Shown here: positions 14,256 to 23,293 of the stretch, in pieces
How the letters are laid out: each line of letters begins with the position of its first letter
How positions within the stretch are numbered: position 1 is the stretch's first letter
Assembly (NCBI GenBank): GCA_900542825.1
Contig: UQOY01000017.1
Location: forward strand, 1-31,631
DNA length: 31,631 nt
Direction: 5' to 3'
Source of the DNA: an uncultured Collinsella sp.
GTDB taxonomy: Bacteria > Actinomycetota > Coriobacteriia > Coriobacteriales > Coriobacteriaceae
Notes under the pieces: model-generated
What the model was told of the DNA's origin: nothing
Databases searched by the model: none
Seen by the model: only the letters and a program-made list of their open reading frames with translations
Made by a program: the position numbers and the translations under genes

Positions 14256-16913
14256 TTAGGCGCCGAGCGCGGTCTTGGCGGCCGCGAGGGCATCGGCGAT
14301 ACCGGCGGCGTTCTTGCCACCGGCCTGGGCCATGTTGGGACGACCGCCACCGCGACCGTCGACCAGGCCCGCAATCTGCTTGATCACGTTGCCGGCGTGG
14401 AAACCGGCCTTCACGGCGTCATCGGAGCCGGCGGCGAGCAGGGCCGGGGTGCCCTTCTCGGTCACGCTGGCAACGACGCAGGCGACGGGGCCGGAAACCT
14501 TCTGGTGCACGGTATCCCAGACGTTGCGCAAATCGGCCGCCTCAAGACCCTGGAGCTCAGCGACAACGAGCTTGTAGCCGTTCAGCTCGACAGCGCCCTC
14601 GATGGCGCTGGAGATCGCATCGGAGGAGCCACCGGTCAGCGCCTTCTTGAGCTTGTTAGACGTCTCGCGCAACTCGGCCTGCAGATTCTCCACGCGGGCG
14701 GGAACCTCGTCGACGCGGCACTTGAGCGCAGCAGCGGCGGCGTCAACGAGTGCCAGGCGGTCGGCCATGTAATCGAGAGCGCCCTTGGAGGTCACGGCCT
14801 CGATACGGCGGACGTTGGAGCCCGTAGAGGACTCGGAAATGATCTTGAACAGGCCGATCTCGGCGGTGTTGGCAGCATGCGTACCACCGCAGAGCTCGCG
14901 AGAGAACGGCTGGTCCTCAGCACCCACGGAGACGACGCGGACGACGTCGCCGTACTTCTCGCCAAACAGGGCGACAGCACCGGCAGCCTTAGCCTCATCG
15001 ATGCCCATAACGCGGGTCACGACCGGCTTGGAAGCGAAGATCTGCTGGTTGACCAGATCCTCGACAGCCTTGAGCTGCTCGGAGGACAGGGCCTCGAAGT
15101 GCGTGAAGTCAAAGCGCAGGTGCTCGGGCGTCACCAGCGAACCGGCCTGGGAAACGTGCTCGCCCAGGACCTGCTTAAGGGCGGCGTCGAGCAGGTGCGT
15201 AGCGGTGTGGTTGCGGCGCAGGAAACCACGGCGCTCGGCGTCGAGCGCGGCAGTCACGATAGCACCGACGGTCAGCGTGCCCTCAGCGACGTGCGCGACG
15301 TGGGCATACAGGCCGTTGTGGTTCTTGGTATCGGAAACGGTCAGCGAAACGCCCTCGGCGGAAAGCTCGCCGGCGTCGCCCTGCTGGCCGCCCATCTCGG
15401 CATAGAACGGGGTGCGGTCGAGCACGACCTCGACGTCCTCGCCCGCGGCAGCGGACTCGACGGACTCGCCGTTGCGCACGATGGCGACAACCTTGGCGCC
15501 CTCGATCACATCGTTGTCATAGCCGTCGAACTCGGTCGCAGCGACCTTGTCGGAAAGCTCGACCCACACGTCGTTGAAGCTGCCCCAGGCGTCGCCCTTG
15601 GCGTTGGCGCGGGCGCGGGCCTTCTGGTCCTCCATGCAGGCGGTGAAGCCGTCCATGTCGACGTCATGACCGGCGGTGCCGGCGATCTCGACGGTCAGGT
15701 CGATGGGGAAACCGAAGGTGTCGTGCAGCTTAAAGGCAACGTCGCCCGGAAGCACAGCGCCCTCGGCGAGTGCGGCCAGAGCCTCGTCCAGGTAAACGCG
15801 GCCGTTGTCGAGCGTCGTGGAGAAGCGCTCCTCCTCGGAAGCAACGATACCCTTGACGAGCGCGACGTTCTTGAGCAGCTCGGGATAGGCCTCGCCCATC
15901 TGAGCGTTGACCTCGTCGATGAACTTGGTCAGGAAGGCGCCCTCGATGCCCAGCAGGCGACCGTGGAACACGGCGCGGCGGAGCAGGCGGCGAAGGACGT
16001 ACTCGCGACCCTCGTTGCCGGGCAGAATGCCGTCAGAGATCATGAAGTCGACGGCACGGGAGTGGTCGGCGATGATGCGCAGGGAGCGGCTGGCTCCGGA
16101 GTAATCGTCGGCGTCATAGGTCTTGCCGCTGATCTCCTCACCGAGCTTGATGAGGTGCTGCATAAGATCGCCGTCGTAGTTAGCGGTCTTGTGCTGCATG
16201 ATAGCGGCCATGCGCTCCAGGCCCATGCCCGTATCGAGGTTGCGATGCGGCAGCTCCGGCATGGAGCCGTCCTCCTGGCGGTCGTACTGGGTAAACACGA
16301 GGTTCCAGAACTCAAGGAAGCGATCGCAGTCGCAGCCAGGCTTGCAGTCGGGGCTGCCGCAACCGACCTCCTCGCCCATGTCAAAGTAGATCTCGGAGCA
16401 CGGACCGCAGGGGCCGGTGGGGCCAGCGGCCCAGAAGTTGTCGTCCTCGCCCAGGCGGGAGATATGGTCCTCGGCAACGCCCAGGGAGCGCCACACGTCA
16501 TGTGTCTCGTCGTCCTCGGTAAAGACGGTGAAGTACAGACGGTCGAGCGGCAGCTTGAACTCCTTGGTGATGAGCTCAAAGGCCCAAGCGCAGGCCTGCT
16601 GCTTGGAGACGCCACCAAAGGAGAAGTCGCCGAGCATCTCGAAGAAGGACAGGTGACGACCGTCCTCGCCGATGCAGTCGATGTCGTTGGTGCGGACGCA
16701 CTTCTGGCAGGAGATCGCGCCGATCTCCTTCATGGTCTTCTTGCCCTGGTAATACTCCTTAAACTGGTTCATGCCGGCGTTGGCAAGCAGCAGCGAAGGG
16801 TCGTCGGGGACGAGGGACGAAGAAGGATAGAGCTTAAGACCGCGCTCCTCAAAGAAGTTGAGGAACTTGGAGCGGATCTGGGCCGTAGTCATTGACGGGT
16901 AGTCAGCACTCAT
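14256..16913 (-). CDS. alaS: Alanyl-tRNA synthetase
   Basis: This 885-residue enzyme charges tRNA-Ala. The class II core carries SCQKCVRTNDID near the N-terminus. The editing domain has HTATH (His569, His573) and CGGTH (Cys675, His679), the four zinc ligands. The C-terminal DHHA1 region ends with the GGRGGGRPNMAQAGG motif. The start at 16913 has AGGAG nine bases upstream; the longer frame to 17003 includes the promoter and terminator and is not real. It is first in the operon alaS-ruvX-mltG-yqeG-aroK-aroB-like. No T-box is seen in its short leader. Confidence 0.97.
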   Translation of the reverse strand: MSADYPSMTTAQIRSKFLNFFEERGLKLYPSSSLVPDDPSLLLANAGMNQFKEYYQGKKTMKEIGAISCQKCVRTNDIDCIGEDGRHLSFFEMLGDFSFGGVSKQQACAWAFELITKEFKLPLDRLYFTVFTEDDETHDVWRSLGVAEDHISRLGEDDNFWAAGPTGPCGPCSEIYFDMGEEVGCGSPDCKPGCDCDRFLEFWNLVFTQYDRQEDGSMPELPHRNLDTGMGLERMAAIMQHKTANYDGDLMQHLIKLGEEISGKTYDADDYSGASRSLRIIADHSRAVDFMISDGILPGNEGREYVLRRLLRRAVFHGRLLGIEGAFLTKFIDEVNAQMGEAYPELLKNVALVKGIVASEEERFSTTLDNGRVYLDEALAALAEGAVLPGDVAFKLHDTFGFPIDLTVEIAGTAGHDVDMDGFTACMEDQKARARANAKGDAWGSFNDVWVELSDKVAATEFDGYDNDVIEGAKVVAIVRNGESVESAAAGEDVEVVLDRTPFYAEMGGQQGDAGELSAEGVSLTVSDTKNHNGLYAHVAHVAEGTLTVGAIVTAALDAERRGFLRRNHTATHLLDAALKQVLGEHVSQAGSLVTPEHLRFDFTHFEALSSEQLKAVEDLVNQQIFASKPVVTRVMGIDEAKAAGAVALFGEKYGDVVRVVSVGAEDQPFSRELCGGTHAANTAEIGLFKIISESSTGSNVRRIEAVTSKGALDYMADRLALVDAAAAALKCRVDEVPARVENLQAELRETSNKLKKALTGGSSDAISSAIEGAVELNGYKLVVAELQGLEAADLRNVWDTVHQKVSGPVACVVASVTEKGTPALLAAGSDDAVKAGFHAGNVIKQIAGLVDGRGGGRPNMAQAGGKNAAGIADALAAAKTALGA

Positions 16914-16959
16914 AGAGGGAATCTCCTCGATTTCACATCGAAACAGTTCAAACGTAACG

Positions 16960-16987
16960 ATATTACCATCCAACCGCCCCCGTGCAA
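16960..16987 (-). promoter_or_regulatory. alaS promoter
   Basis: On the minus strand TTGCAC (16982-16987) and TAATAT (16960-16965) are separated by 16 bases, about 40-45 bases before the alaS ribosome binding site. The -35 overlaps the T-run of the terminator at 16986-17015, so the two elements are packed together. Confidence 0.6.
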
Positions 16988-17015
16988 AAAAGAGGGTCGC
17001 CAAACAGCGACCCTC
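16986..17015 (-). terminator. Terminator between perM and alaS
   Basis: A perfect 9-bp stem (16992-17000 with 17007-17015) and 6-base loop is followed on the minus strand by six T residues. It ends minus-strand transcripts coming from the sigma-factor operon, which must read through the antisense of the small gene at 17107-17346. Confidence 0.85.
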
Positions 17016-17052
17016 CAGCGAAAGTGCACGTTATTTAGGACTGAACGGTCCT

Positions 17053-17082
17053 TTGAAACAGGCTGCTGTAGGATTACATATA
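17053..17082 (+). promoter_or_regulatory. Candidate promoter of the small membrane protein gene
   Basis: TTGAAA (17053-17058) is followed by TACATA (17075-17080, spacing 16) or CATATA (17077-17082, spacing 18). It lies about 25 bases before the start codon's ribosome binding site region, giving this plus-strand gene its own promoter within minus-strand surroundings. Confidence 0.5.
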
Positions 17083-17106
17083 AGAGTCACCTGGAAGGAG
17101 CGATCG

Positions 17107-17346
17107 ATGAAAAGCAAACGATTTTTCCTGAATGCACTTCTGGTAGTAGCACTTTTAGCGCTTTTGGCCTTCTTCTGCTGGTACGCAAGCCAACCAGCAT
17201 TTGGCTACGCATTGTATGCGGTAATGTCCGGCGATAAGGCTTATTACACTCTACGCGCAATTGACGTTCTTTTTTTCTATGTAGCCGGCCCCTTATCAGT
17301 CGCTTTGCTCGTGTTTCTTGTCATTTACAACTTCAAGAAACGTTAA
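17107..17346 (+). CDS. Small two-helix membrane protein, unknown
   Basis: This 79-residue protein has a basic start (MKSKRF), a hydrophobic helix at about 7-26, a short polar loop with SGDKAYYTLR, and a second helix at about 52-74 ending in NFKKR. The ribosome binding site is excellent (GGAAGGAG six bases upstream). It has a likely promoter of its own and is the only plus-strand gene in a long minus-strand region. Its base composition is visibly less GC-rich than its neighbours, a sign of later acquisition. The frame starting at 17053 is extended and unlikely. I do not recognise a family. Confidence 0.7.
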   Translation: MKSKRFFLNALLVVALLALLAFFCWYASQPAFGYALYAVMSGDKAYYTLRAIDVLFFYVAGPLSVALLVFLVIYNFKKR

Positions 17347-17352
17347 TAGGAC

Positions 17353-18762
17353 TTATTTAGAATCCGAATCGTCCATGGAGCCGTCGATGCCGGTTTTGGT
17401 ATCGTCCGTGCTGGAATCGTCGTCCTTGGCGAAGGGGTTCTTGAAGAAACCCGTCGCATCGGGCTGCAGGCCCGAGAGCTTAATCCAGGGATTCTCGAGC
17501 TCGGGCTTGGGCATGGCCTGGGCCTCGGGCGCAGTCTCGTTGCCGATGAGCTCGGACTCGTAAATGAATGTATCGTCTCCAAGCGCGTCATAGGCGGCGA
17601 CCGGGTTACCCTCGGTATCGCGATACGGCGTGCCCTTAAACACGGCGCCATCGTATGCCACGAGCTGGCGGCCGGTCTCGTTCTCAAAGTAGTAGACGAA
17701 AATGCCCTTGAGGGCCGCGCATAGCGGAATAGCGATGACCATGCCGATGGGACCCATGAGTGCCGAACCAATAACGAGCGCCGTCAGGCTCATGACGGGA
17801 TGCACCTGCACCGAACTCTGCATGACCTTGGGGGAAATGACGTTATCGGTGACGTTTTGAGCCACCATGGTCACAACGAGCGTCCACAACGCAAGCATGG
17901 GGCTGAACATAAAGCCGAGCACAGTGGCGATCGCCGCGCTTACCCAGGGGCCAACAACCGGGACCAAATGCATGATGCCGGTAAAAATGGCCATGAGCGC
18001 CGCGTAGGGATGGCCGATGAGCGTAAAGCCGATAAAGGCGAGGATGCCACCGCAGATGGACGTCACGACCATGCCGCGCATATAACCGCCGACCGAGCGC
18101 GAAAGAATCGCGACCATAAAGCGGTACGAGGTCTCCTTTTCCTGGCCAATGATGGTGCAGACCTCGTGGTGCATGCGGGGGTAATCGCAGGCCAACCAAT
18201 AGGCAAGCACCAAACCCAGGAAGATGACGAACAGCTGCGAGGCCGTGTTGGTAATGAGCGGGAACACACCGCGACCGAGTTCGGCAGCGATTTGCGAGAC
18301 GTACTTGGACGCCACAGTAACCAGCGAGGACAGATTATCGTCCAAATACTCCTTGAGCGGCGTGTTGTTGAGCGTCTTGGCGTGCGAAATCATCTCGTTG
18401 AGATCGCCACCCGCAACGCGAAGCTGCTCAGGCAGACGGCTCAGGACTTCCATAATCTGACCGAGCAAAATAGGCGACAGGATACAGACGACACCAACGA
18501 GCGCCGCGACGACGACGATAAGCGCGATAAGCGAACCAATGCCACGGTTGACGCCGTGATGCTCGAGCCAGTTGGTGATCGGCGACATCACAAAAGCGAT
18601 GATAGAACCGACAGCGAGAAACTCGATAACCGGCGCCAGGATACCCATAAGGTTAAAGATGACGGCGGCGATGACAATGCAGCCGACGACAGCCCAAATG
18701 CGAAGCGTCAGAATACGGGTATCGCGCAGCGTGCGGTCGGTTTGTTGGGGGTGCTCACTCAT
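17353..18762 (-). CDS. AI-2E (PerM) family membrane transporter
   Basis: This 469-residue membrane protein of the AI-2E/PerM (DUF20) family has about eight transmembrane segments. It also has the typical soluble stretch after the second or third helix (LSRLPEQLRVAGGDLNEMI) and the late family motif VTDNVISPKVMQSSVQVHP. Family members include proposed exporters of autoinducer-2 and Na+/H+ antiporters, so the substrate is unknown. A roughly 110-residue acidic, Asp/Ser-rich cytoplasmic tail extends past the membrane domain. The start codon overlaps the sigma-factor stop (ATGA), tying it to that operon. It converges with the small membrane protein gene, six bases apart. Confidence 0.88.
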   Translation of the reverse strand: MSEHPQQTDRTLRDTRILTLRIWAVVGCIVIAAVIFNLMGILAPVIEFLAVGSIIAFVMSPITNWLEHHGVNRGIGSLIALIVVVAALVGVVCILSPILLGQIMEVLSRLPEQLRVAGGDLNEMISHAKTLNNTPLKEYLDDNLSSLVTVASKYVSQIAAELGRGVFPLITNTASQLFVIFLGLVLAYWLACDYPRMHHEVCTIIGQEKETSYRFMVAILSRSVGGYMRGMVVTSICGGILAFIGFTLIGHPYAALMAIFTGIMHLVPVVGPWVSAAIATVLGFMFSPMLALWTLVVTMVAQNVTDNVISPKVMQSSVQVHPVMSLTALVIGSALMGPIGMVIAIPLCAALKGIFVYYFENETGRQLVAYDGAVFKGTPYRDTEGNPVAAYDALGDDTFIYESELIGNETAPEAQAMPKPELENPWIKLSGLQPDATGFFKNPFAKDDDSSTDDTKTGIDGSMDDSDSK

Positions 18763-19550
18763 GAACGAACCATAACTCCGTCGGGGTCAATCTTATCTTG
18801 AATCTTCTTAAGGGTACGGCGCAGCAGGCGCGAGACCTGCACCTGCGAGATTCCCAGCTTCTTTGCGATCTCGATCTGGGTCATGCCCTTCACAAAACGC
18901 AGCTCGATAACCTCGCGCTCGCGCGGCGAGAAATCACGGATGGCTTCCTCGATTACCAGGCGGTCATCGGTAAAATCGAGCTCGTTGTCGTCGTCGGCGT
19001 AGCGGTCGAGAATCGAGGGTGCATCGTCGGAATCGGACGCACCGGGAGCCTCGATAGGTACCGAGGTATAGGCCGAGGACGACTCCATGGCCTCCAGCAC
19101 CTCGTCAACGGTCACGTCCAGGTACTCAGCGATTTCTTCGACCTTAGGCGAGCGCTGCAACTCGTTGGTAAGCTTGTCGGTAGCCTGGTTAACCTTGGCC
19201 GAAAGCTCCTGCAGACGGCGCGGCACGCGCACGCTCCACCCCTTGTCACGGAAGTGACGCTTGATCTCGCCCAGGATGGTAGGCGTGGCAAACGTGGTGA
19301 ACTCGAGTCCGCGCTCGGGATCAAAGCGGTCGATTGCCTTGAGTAGACCCAGGTATCCGACCTGCATAAGGTCGTCGAGCGGCTCACCGCGGTTCTTAAA
19401 TTTGTTGGCAAGAAACCTTACCAGGTTCATGTGGGACATGACGAGCTGCTCGCGTGCGTCCGGATCACCGGTCTCTTTGTAGCGACGAAACAGCTCGCGG
19501 GTTTTCTCCTTGTCCCAAGCGGTCTTACCGCTCCGGGAACGTTCGGTCAT
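18759..19550 (-). CDS. SigB/SigF/SigG-type alternative sigma factor
   Basis: This 263-residue RNA polymerase sigma factor has region 2 at about 35-110 (LMQVGYLGLLKAIDRFDPERGLEFTTFATPTILGE is split here into LMQVGYLGLLKAIDR and the following FTTFATPTILGE), a region 3 segment, an acidic linker at about 165-195, and region 4 near 205-255 (FSPREREVIELRF and ISQVQVSRLLRRTL). This pattern is that of the stress and sporulation SigB/F/G group. It follows a HATPase-like anti-sigma gene by one base and overlaps a PerM-type transporter. Regulation is probably by that anti-sigma protein. No anti-anti-sigma (STAS) gene is in the operon. Confidence 0.92.
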   Translation of the reverse strand: MTERSRSGKTAWDKEKTRELFRRYKETGDPDAREQLVMSHMNLVRFLANKFKNRGEPLDDLMQVGYLGLLKAIDRFDPERGLEFTTFATPTILGEIKRHFRDKGWSVRVPRRLQELSAKVNQATDKLTNELQRSPKVEEIAEYLDVTVDEVLEAMESSSAYTSVPIEAPGASDSDDAPSILDRYADDDNELDFTDDRLVIEEAIRDFSPREREVIELRFVKGMTQIEIAKKLGISQVQVSRLLRRTLKKIQDKIDPDGVMVRS

Positions 19551-19551
19551 A

Positions 19552-19929
19552 TTAGATATCCGCCTTGAGATCGAGGGAAAGCGTCAGGGGCGCCTCAGTC
19601 TTTTCATAGGAATCGCACACGCTCGCCAAAATGAGCTCGGCATACACAGCAGCCTGGTCATCCTCATCGACAGTCGCCTGGTCACCAAAGGTAAAAGTCA
19701 TGCCCACGTGAGATTCGTCGACGTCGAATATGATCGAGATGTCGTCGGAATCAACAGCCGTGCAGCCAAAGATAAAGGCTTCCTCGGCAGCCATACGGAT
19801 GTCCTCGATGCGATCAACGGACATGGAGCACAGCGCGCCGACATTGGCAGCCGTCATACGTACGAGGCGTGCCAGACGCGGATCCCCGGCAACAGTCAGC
19901 GTGATGGGGCAAGTTGCTTCGCTACTCAT
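19552..19929 (-). CDS. RsbW-like anti-sigma factor, degenerate
   Basis: This 125-residue protein has the position and general shape of an RsbW/SpoIIAB anti-sigma factor, with DRIEDIRMAAEEAFIFGC matching the alpha-helix that carries the N-box in such kinases. The N-box asparagine expected after EEA (as in EACTNA) is replaced (FIFGC), and no DxGxG nucleotide-binding motif follows. It may bind sigma without kinase activity. GAGGAG lies seven bases upstream of the ATG at 19929. It overlaps the DUF948 gene by eight bases and lies one base before sigma. Confidence in the anti-sigma role is moderate and rests on context. Confidence 0.65.
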   Translation of the reverse strand: MSSEATCPITLTVAGDPRLARLVRMTAANVGALCSMSVDRIEDIRMAAEEAFIFGCTAVDSDDISIIFDVDESHVGMTFTFGDQATVDEDDQAAVYAELILASVCDSYEKTEAPLTLSLDLKADI

Positions 19930-20512
19930 CGCAGGACTCCTCGGAGGTCTTGGCGGGGGTGTAGGTGTAATACTGGGCTGCTTTAGCAGCAGGCTTCTGT
20001 GCACCATCGTCACCAGCAGCGGCATCGTTCCCGGCTTCGTCAATCAGGACACGCTCGGTCGGCTGCTCGACTTCGGCGGCAGCGGAAAGCTTGCGCTCGG
20101 CGTCGGCCGCGGGAGCCTTCACCTTGTTAAAGAGTTTCTGCACGGCACCGGCCGCAGAGTCGGTCACGCTCGACACAGCATTGCTGGCCTCGGCCATGCT
20201 GCCCGTAACCTCGGAAATGTCGCGAACAACCGCCTCAACCTCGACGAGGTTGGAGGTAAGGGCATCAACTGCCGTCTTGCTCGACTTAAGCAGCGGCTCC
20301 ATCTGGGCAAGTGCCGGCGTAAGCTCGTCGACAGCGCCGTCGAGTTTTGCCACCACCGGCTGCGCCTCGGCGATCGTGTTGTTAAGGTCGCTCACCGTCT
20401 TGTCGAGCGAATCAACGACGGTACGGGTCTTTCGTAGCGTGAGCGCGAGCTCGATAACAGCCCACACACCGGCAACGGCGAGCAGCAGCAGGGCGATTTG
20501 AATGGGACTCAT
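19922..20512 (-). CDS. DUF948 family membrane-anchored protein
   Basis: This 196-residue protein has an N-terminal transmembrane helix (about 4-26) followed by a long heptad-like helical region (about 30-130, VVDSLDKTVSDLNNTI). It ends in an Ala/Glu-rich tail with a Tyr-Thr patch. DUF948 proteins are found near general-stress genes in Gram-positive bacteria, but their function is not known to me. The start has GGGAGG five bases upstream. It is first in the operon with the anti-sigma, sigma factor and PerM genes, suggesting a stress-sensing or envelope role, an inference from context. Confidence 0.8.
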   Translation of the reverse strand: MSPIQIALLLLAVAGVWAVIELALTLRKTRTVVDSLDKTVSDLNNTIAEAQPVVAKLDGAVDELTPALAQMEPLLKSSKTAVDALTSNLVEVEAVVRDISEVTGSMAEASNAVSSVTDSAAGAVQKLFNKVKAPAADAERKLSAAAEVEQPTERVLIDEAGNDAAAGDDGAQKPAAKAAQYYTYTPAKTSEESCDE

Positions 20513-20606
20513 ACAAGCCTCCCGAAGGAATCGAAATACAGACGCTTTTCATGGTACCCCAAAGAAGGGGAAAGTACCCAAAGGGAATATGCGGGGTTTC
20601 TATAAC

Positions 20607-21956
20607 CTACTTGGGCGCGTTACCGCTACGATCGCGCTCGCTTTGCTCTACACGCCACTCTTCCCAGCCGCGGCCGGCAGGCTGCCAAAACGCACCGGGC
20701 TCCAGCCCCTCGGGCAAATAGCGCTGATCGACCCAGCCTTCGGGATAATCATGCGGATACTTATACACACCGTATTCGTCGCTGCCCGGGCGATGACGGT
20801 CGCGCAGATAGCTCGGCACCTCGCGCAGCCCACTTGAATGGATATCGGCCAACGCCGCATCGATCGAAGCCTCGCACGCGTTGGATTTTGGCGCCAGGCA
20901 CACATAGAGTGCAGCCTGAGCCAGGTTAATGCGACACTCGGGATAGCCAATGACCTCTGCAGACTTAAACGCGGCATGTGCCACCAAAAGTGCCTGCGGG
21001 TCGGCGTTGCCAACATCCTCAGAAGCCTGAATCATAATACGACGAGCGATAAACTTGGGGTCCTCCCCCGCGTCGATCATGCGCGCGAGCCAATAGATCG
21101 TGGCATCGGGATCGCTACCGCGCATAGACTTAATAAACGCACTGATGATGTCGTAGTGCATGTCGCCGTTTTTGTCGTACGAAAAGCCACGACGCGGGTT
21201 GGCAATCTTTACATCATCCACGGTAATGGGATAACGCTCTCCCGCCGCCGGCGCTGGCGTACCCTCGGTATCGGGACGCGTGACGGCAATCTCGCTCGCA
21301 AGCTCGAGTGTCGTGAGCGCCGAGCGAGCGTCACCCGCTGCCAGCGTACAGATGGTCTTAACCGTATCCTCATCGGCCGAGAACTTGCCGTTCAAACCCT
21401 GCGGCGCCTCGAGCGCACGCTCGATAAGCATGGCAATATCATCGTCCTTGAGGTGCTCAAGCTCCACCACGCGACCGCGCGAGAGCAACGCCGAGTTGAC
21501 CTCGAAGTACGGATTCTCCGTCGTGGCGCCAATCATAATGACGGTACGGTTCTCAACTGCATGCAGCAGGGCATCCTGCTGCGACTTGGAAAAGCGGTGA
21601 ATCTCATCGATGAAAAGAATGGTGCGGCGGTCGTAGGTATTAAGGCGCGTCTTGGCCTCGTCAATCACGCGACGAAGGTCCTTTACAGTGCCCGTCACGG
21701 CGCTGACCTCGACAAACTCGCTCTTGGTATGGTTGGCGATAATGTGGGCCAGCGTCGTCTTGCCTGTACCGGCCGGCCCGTACAGGATAACACTCGAAAG
21801 CACGTCATGCTCAATCGCGGCACGCAACCAAGAGCCCTTACCGACGGCCTTTTGCTGGCCCACGTACTCGTCGAGCGAATTGGGGCGCATGCGCACCGCA
21901 AGCGGCGCATTCTGAAAGGAACGCTCACGCGTCGAAGCAGAAAAAAGGTCGTCCAT
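20607..21956 (-). CDS. rarA: Replication-associated recombination protein RarA
   Basis: This 449-residue AAA+ ATPase (RarA/MgsA) acts at stalled forks. Walker A is GPAGTGKTT (60-68) and Walker B is DEIH (117-120). The C-terminal half contains the family stretch SSGLREVPSYLRDRH. Starts at 21971, 21962 and 21956 are possible; the ATG at 21956 fits best with GGGA five bases upstream. It lies 59 bases after the dGTPase-family gene. A TATACT near 21996 could provide a promoter. Confidence 0.93.
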   Translation of the reverse strand: MDDLFSASTRERSFQNAPLAVRMRPNSLDEYVGQQKAVGKGSWLRAAIEHDVLSSVILYGPAGTGKTTLAHIIANHTKSEFVEVSAVTGTVKDLRRVIDEAKTRLNTYDRRTILFIDEIHRFSKSQQDALLHAVENRTVIMIGATTENPYFEVNSALLSRGRVVELEHLKDDDIAMLIERALEAPQGLNGKFSADEDTVKTICTLAAGDARSALTTLELASEIAVTRPDTEGTPAPAAGERYPITVDDVKIANPRRGFSYDKNGDMHYDIISAFIKSMRGSDPDATIYWLARMIDAGEDPKFIARRIMIQASEDVGNADPQALLVAHAAFKSAEVIGYPECRINLAQAALYVCLAPKSNACEASIDAALADIHSSGLREVPSYLRDRHRPGSDEYGVYKYPHDYPEGWVDQRYLPEGLEPGAFWQPAGRGWEEWRVEQSERDRSGNAPK

Positions 21957-22015
21957 AGCCATCCCGTGCATCAATCAAAAACGTTTTCACCTACAGTATA
22001 CCGAAAATATGCGAA

Positions 22016-23263
22016 CTACCGTTCGTTAATATAGGTACGGTGCGGAAACTTCAAGCCCGGGAACAGCTTGCTCGTGAGCTCGCAGAAATAGCCATCTGTC
22101 ATGCTCGCAATGTAATCCACTACGGTCTGATCTATATCGTCCTGCCAGGCATAGGTGCGTTCGTAGTAGGAAAGCTGCCGCTCAATGCGAGAAATGTGGT
22201 GCTTAAAGATGTAAGAAGACTCGTTGCCTTCGTTTATATCCTGCAGGCAACGGTCGTAGAGCTTTTCGAAGGCCTCGCGCAGCTCCGCTTCGGAGTCGCC
22301 TTCAATGCCGCCCTTGCTATAGATCTTCTCGTAGTTCTCGCGCTTGGCTCGGCGGATCTCCTCAAACAGGTCCTCGCTCATCTCGATGCGTGGCTTGCCA
22401 TAGCTGTGCTCGACGATATCGATGGAGGCATGCGTGAGGATCCAGCTGTTGTATCCTCCGCCCAGGTCATCGTCAAAAGCGTCAGGTGACAGCAGGCCTG
22501 CCGCAATGGCGTCTTGGCGATCGCGCCCAACGTAGGCAAGGATATCCGAGATGCGAACCACGCACCCTTCGAGCGTCATGGGGCGCAGGTGCTCAATTGC
22601 GCTATAGCCCGTAGCAATGCATTCCTCGACGGTTCGGTCGAACTGGTCAAAGGAGCTCATGTCCGAAAGCTCAAACACACGCTGTTCGTACTCACCGTTG
22701 TGGCATAGCACGCCATCGAGCGTCTGAAGCGACACGTTGCGGCCGTACAGCACGTCGAGCACGCGGACCGACTGAACGTTATGGAAAAAATAACGACCCG
22801 TGCGCTCGTGATAGATATCGTTGAGAAAACGCTCACCGGCATGGCCAAAGGGCGTGTGGCCCAAGTCGTGGCCTAAGCCAATCGCCTCGATTAGATCGCA
22901 GTTGAGCCCCAGAGCACGTCCGATATCGCGAGCGATGCGCGAGACAAGCTGCACGTGCAAGCCGCGACGCGAAAGGTCGTCATTGCTGCGAAAACTGAAG
23001 ACCTGCGTTTTGCCTGCATAACGGGTGTATGCGGGCAGATGCAGAATCTTTTCAGTATCGCGCATGAAGGCCGGACGCATGAGCGTGCCCTCATCTGCAG
23101 CCCGATCGACACGTCGGATGACCTGGTCGTCACCGCATCGATAGGGATTAACGACACCCGAGGCGCGGTCGGCGGCGATACGCTCGACCAACTCGGGCGA
23201 CAACGCCGCGGGAATGCGATCCATACGCGCCTTAATGGCGGCTGTCTGTTGATTGGTTGCCAT
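22016..23263 (-). CDS. dGTP triphosphohydrolase-family HD protein
   Basis: This 415-residue HD-domain protein resembles dGTP triphosphohydrolases, which hydrolyse dNTPs to nucleoside and triphosphate. The metal ligand pattern is visible: His103 (RRGLHV), His132-Asp133 in GHDLGHTPFGH, and a later Asp in RISDILAYVGRD. The start at 23263 has AAGGAG six bases upstream. It is third of a likely unit of prepilin peptidase, dGTPase and rarA. True dNTPase activity is inferred from the family. Confidence 0.88.
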   Translation of the reverse strand: MATNQQTAAIKARMDRIPAALSPELVERIAADRASGVVNPYRCGDDQVIRRVDRAADEGTLMRPAFMRDTEKILHLPAYTRYAGKTQVFSFRSNDDLSRRGLHVQLVSRIARDIGRALGLNCDLIEAIGLGHDLGHTPFGHAGERFLNDIYHERTGRYFFHNVQSVRVLDVLYGRNVSLQTLDGVLCHNGEYEQRVFELSDMSSFDQFDRTVEECIATGYSAIEHLRPMTLEGCVVRISDILAYVGRDRQDAIAAGLLSPDAFDDDLGGGYNSWILTHASIDIVEHSYGKPRIEMSEDLFEEIRRAKRENYEKIYSKGGIEGDSEAELREAFEKLYDRCLQDINEGNESSYIFKHHISRIERQLSYYERTYAWQDDIDQTVVDYIASMTDGYFCELTSKLFPGLKFPHRTYINER

Positions 23264-23293
23264 GGCATGCTCCTTAAAAGGGCGCGCAAACGG

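Noticed and set aside
14184..16895. 903-codon open frame antisense to alaS
   Set aside because: It shows the same composition effect as other antisense frames. alaS is certain from its zinc and DHHA1 motifs.
20540..20590. GGGTAC repeats before the DUF948 gene as a SigB-type promoter
   Set aside because: The GGGTAC hexamers have no GTTT-type -35 at 12-15 bases, and they form part of an imperfect hairpin without a T-run.
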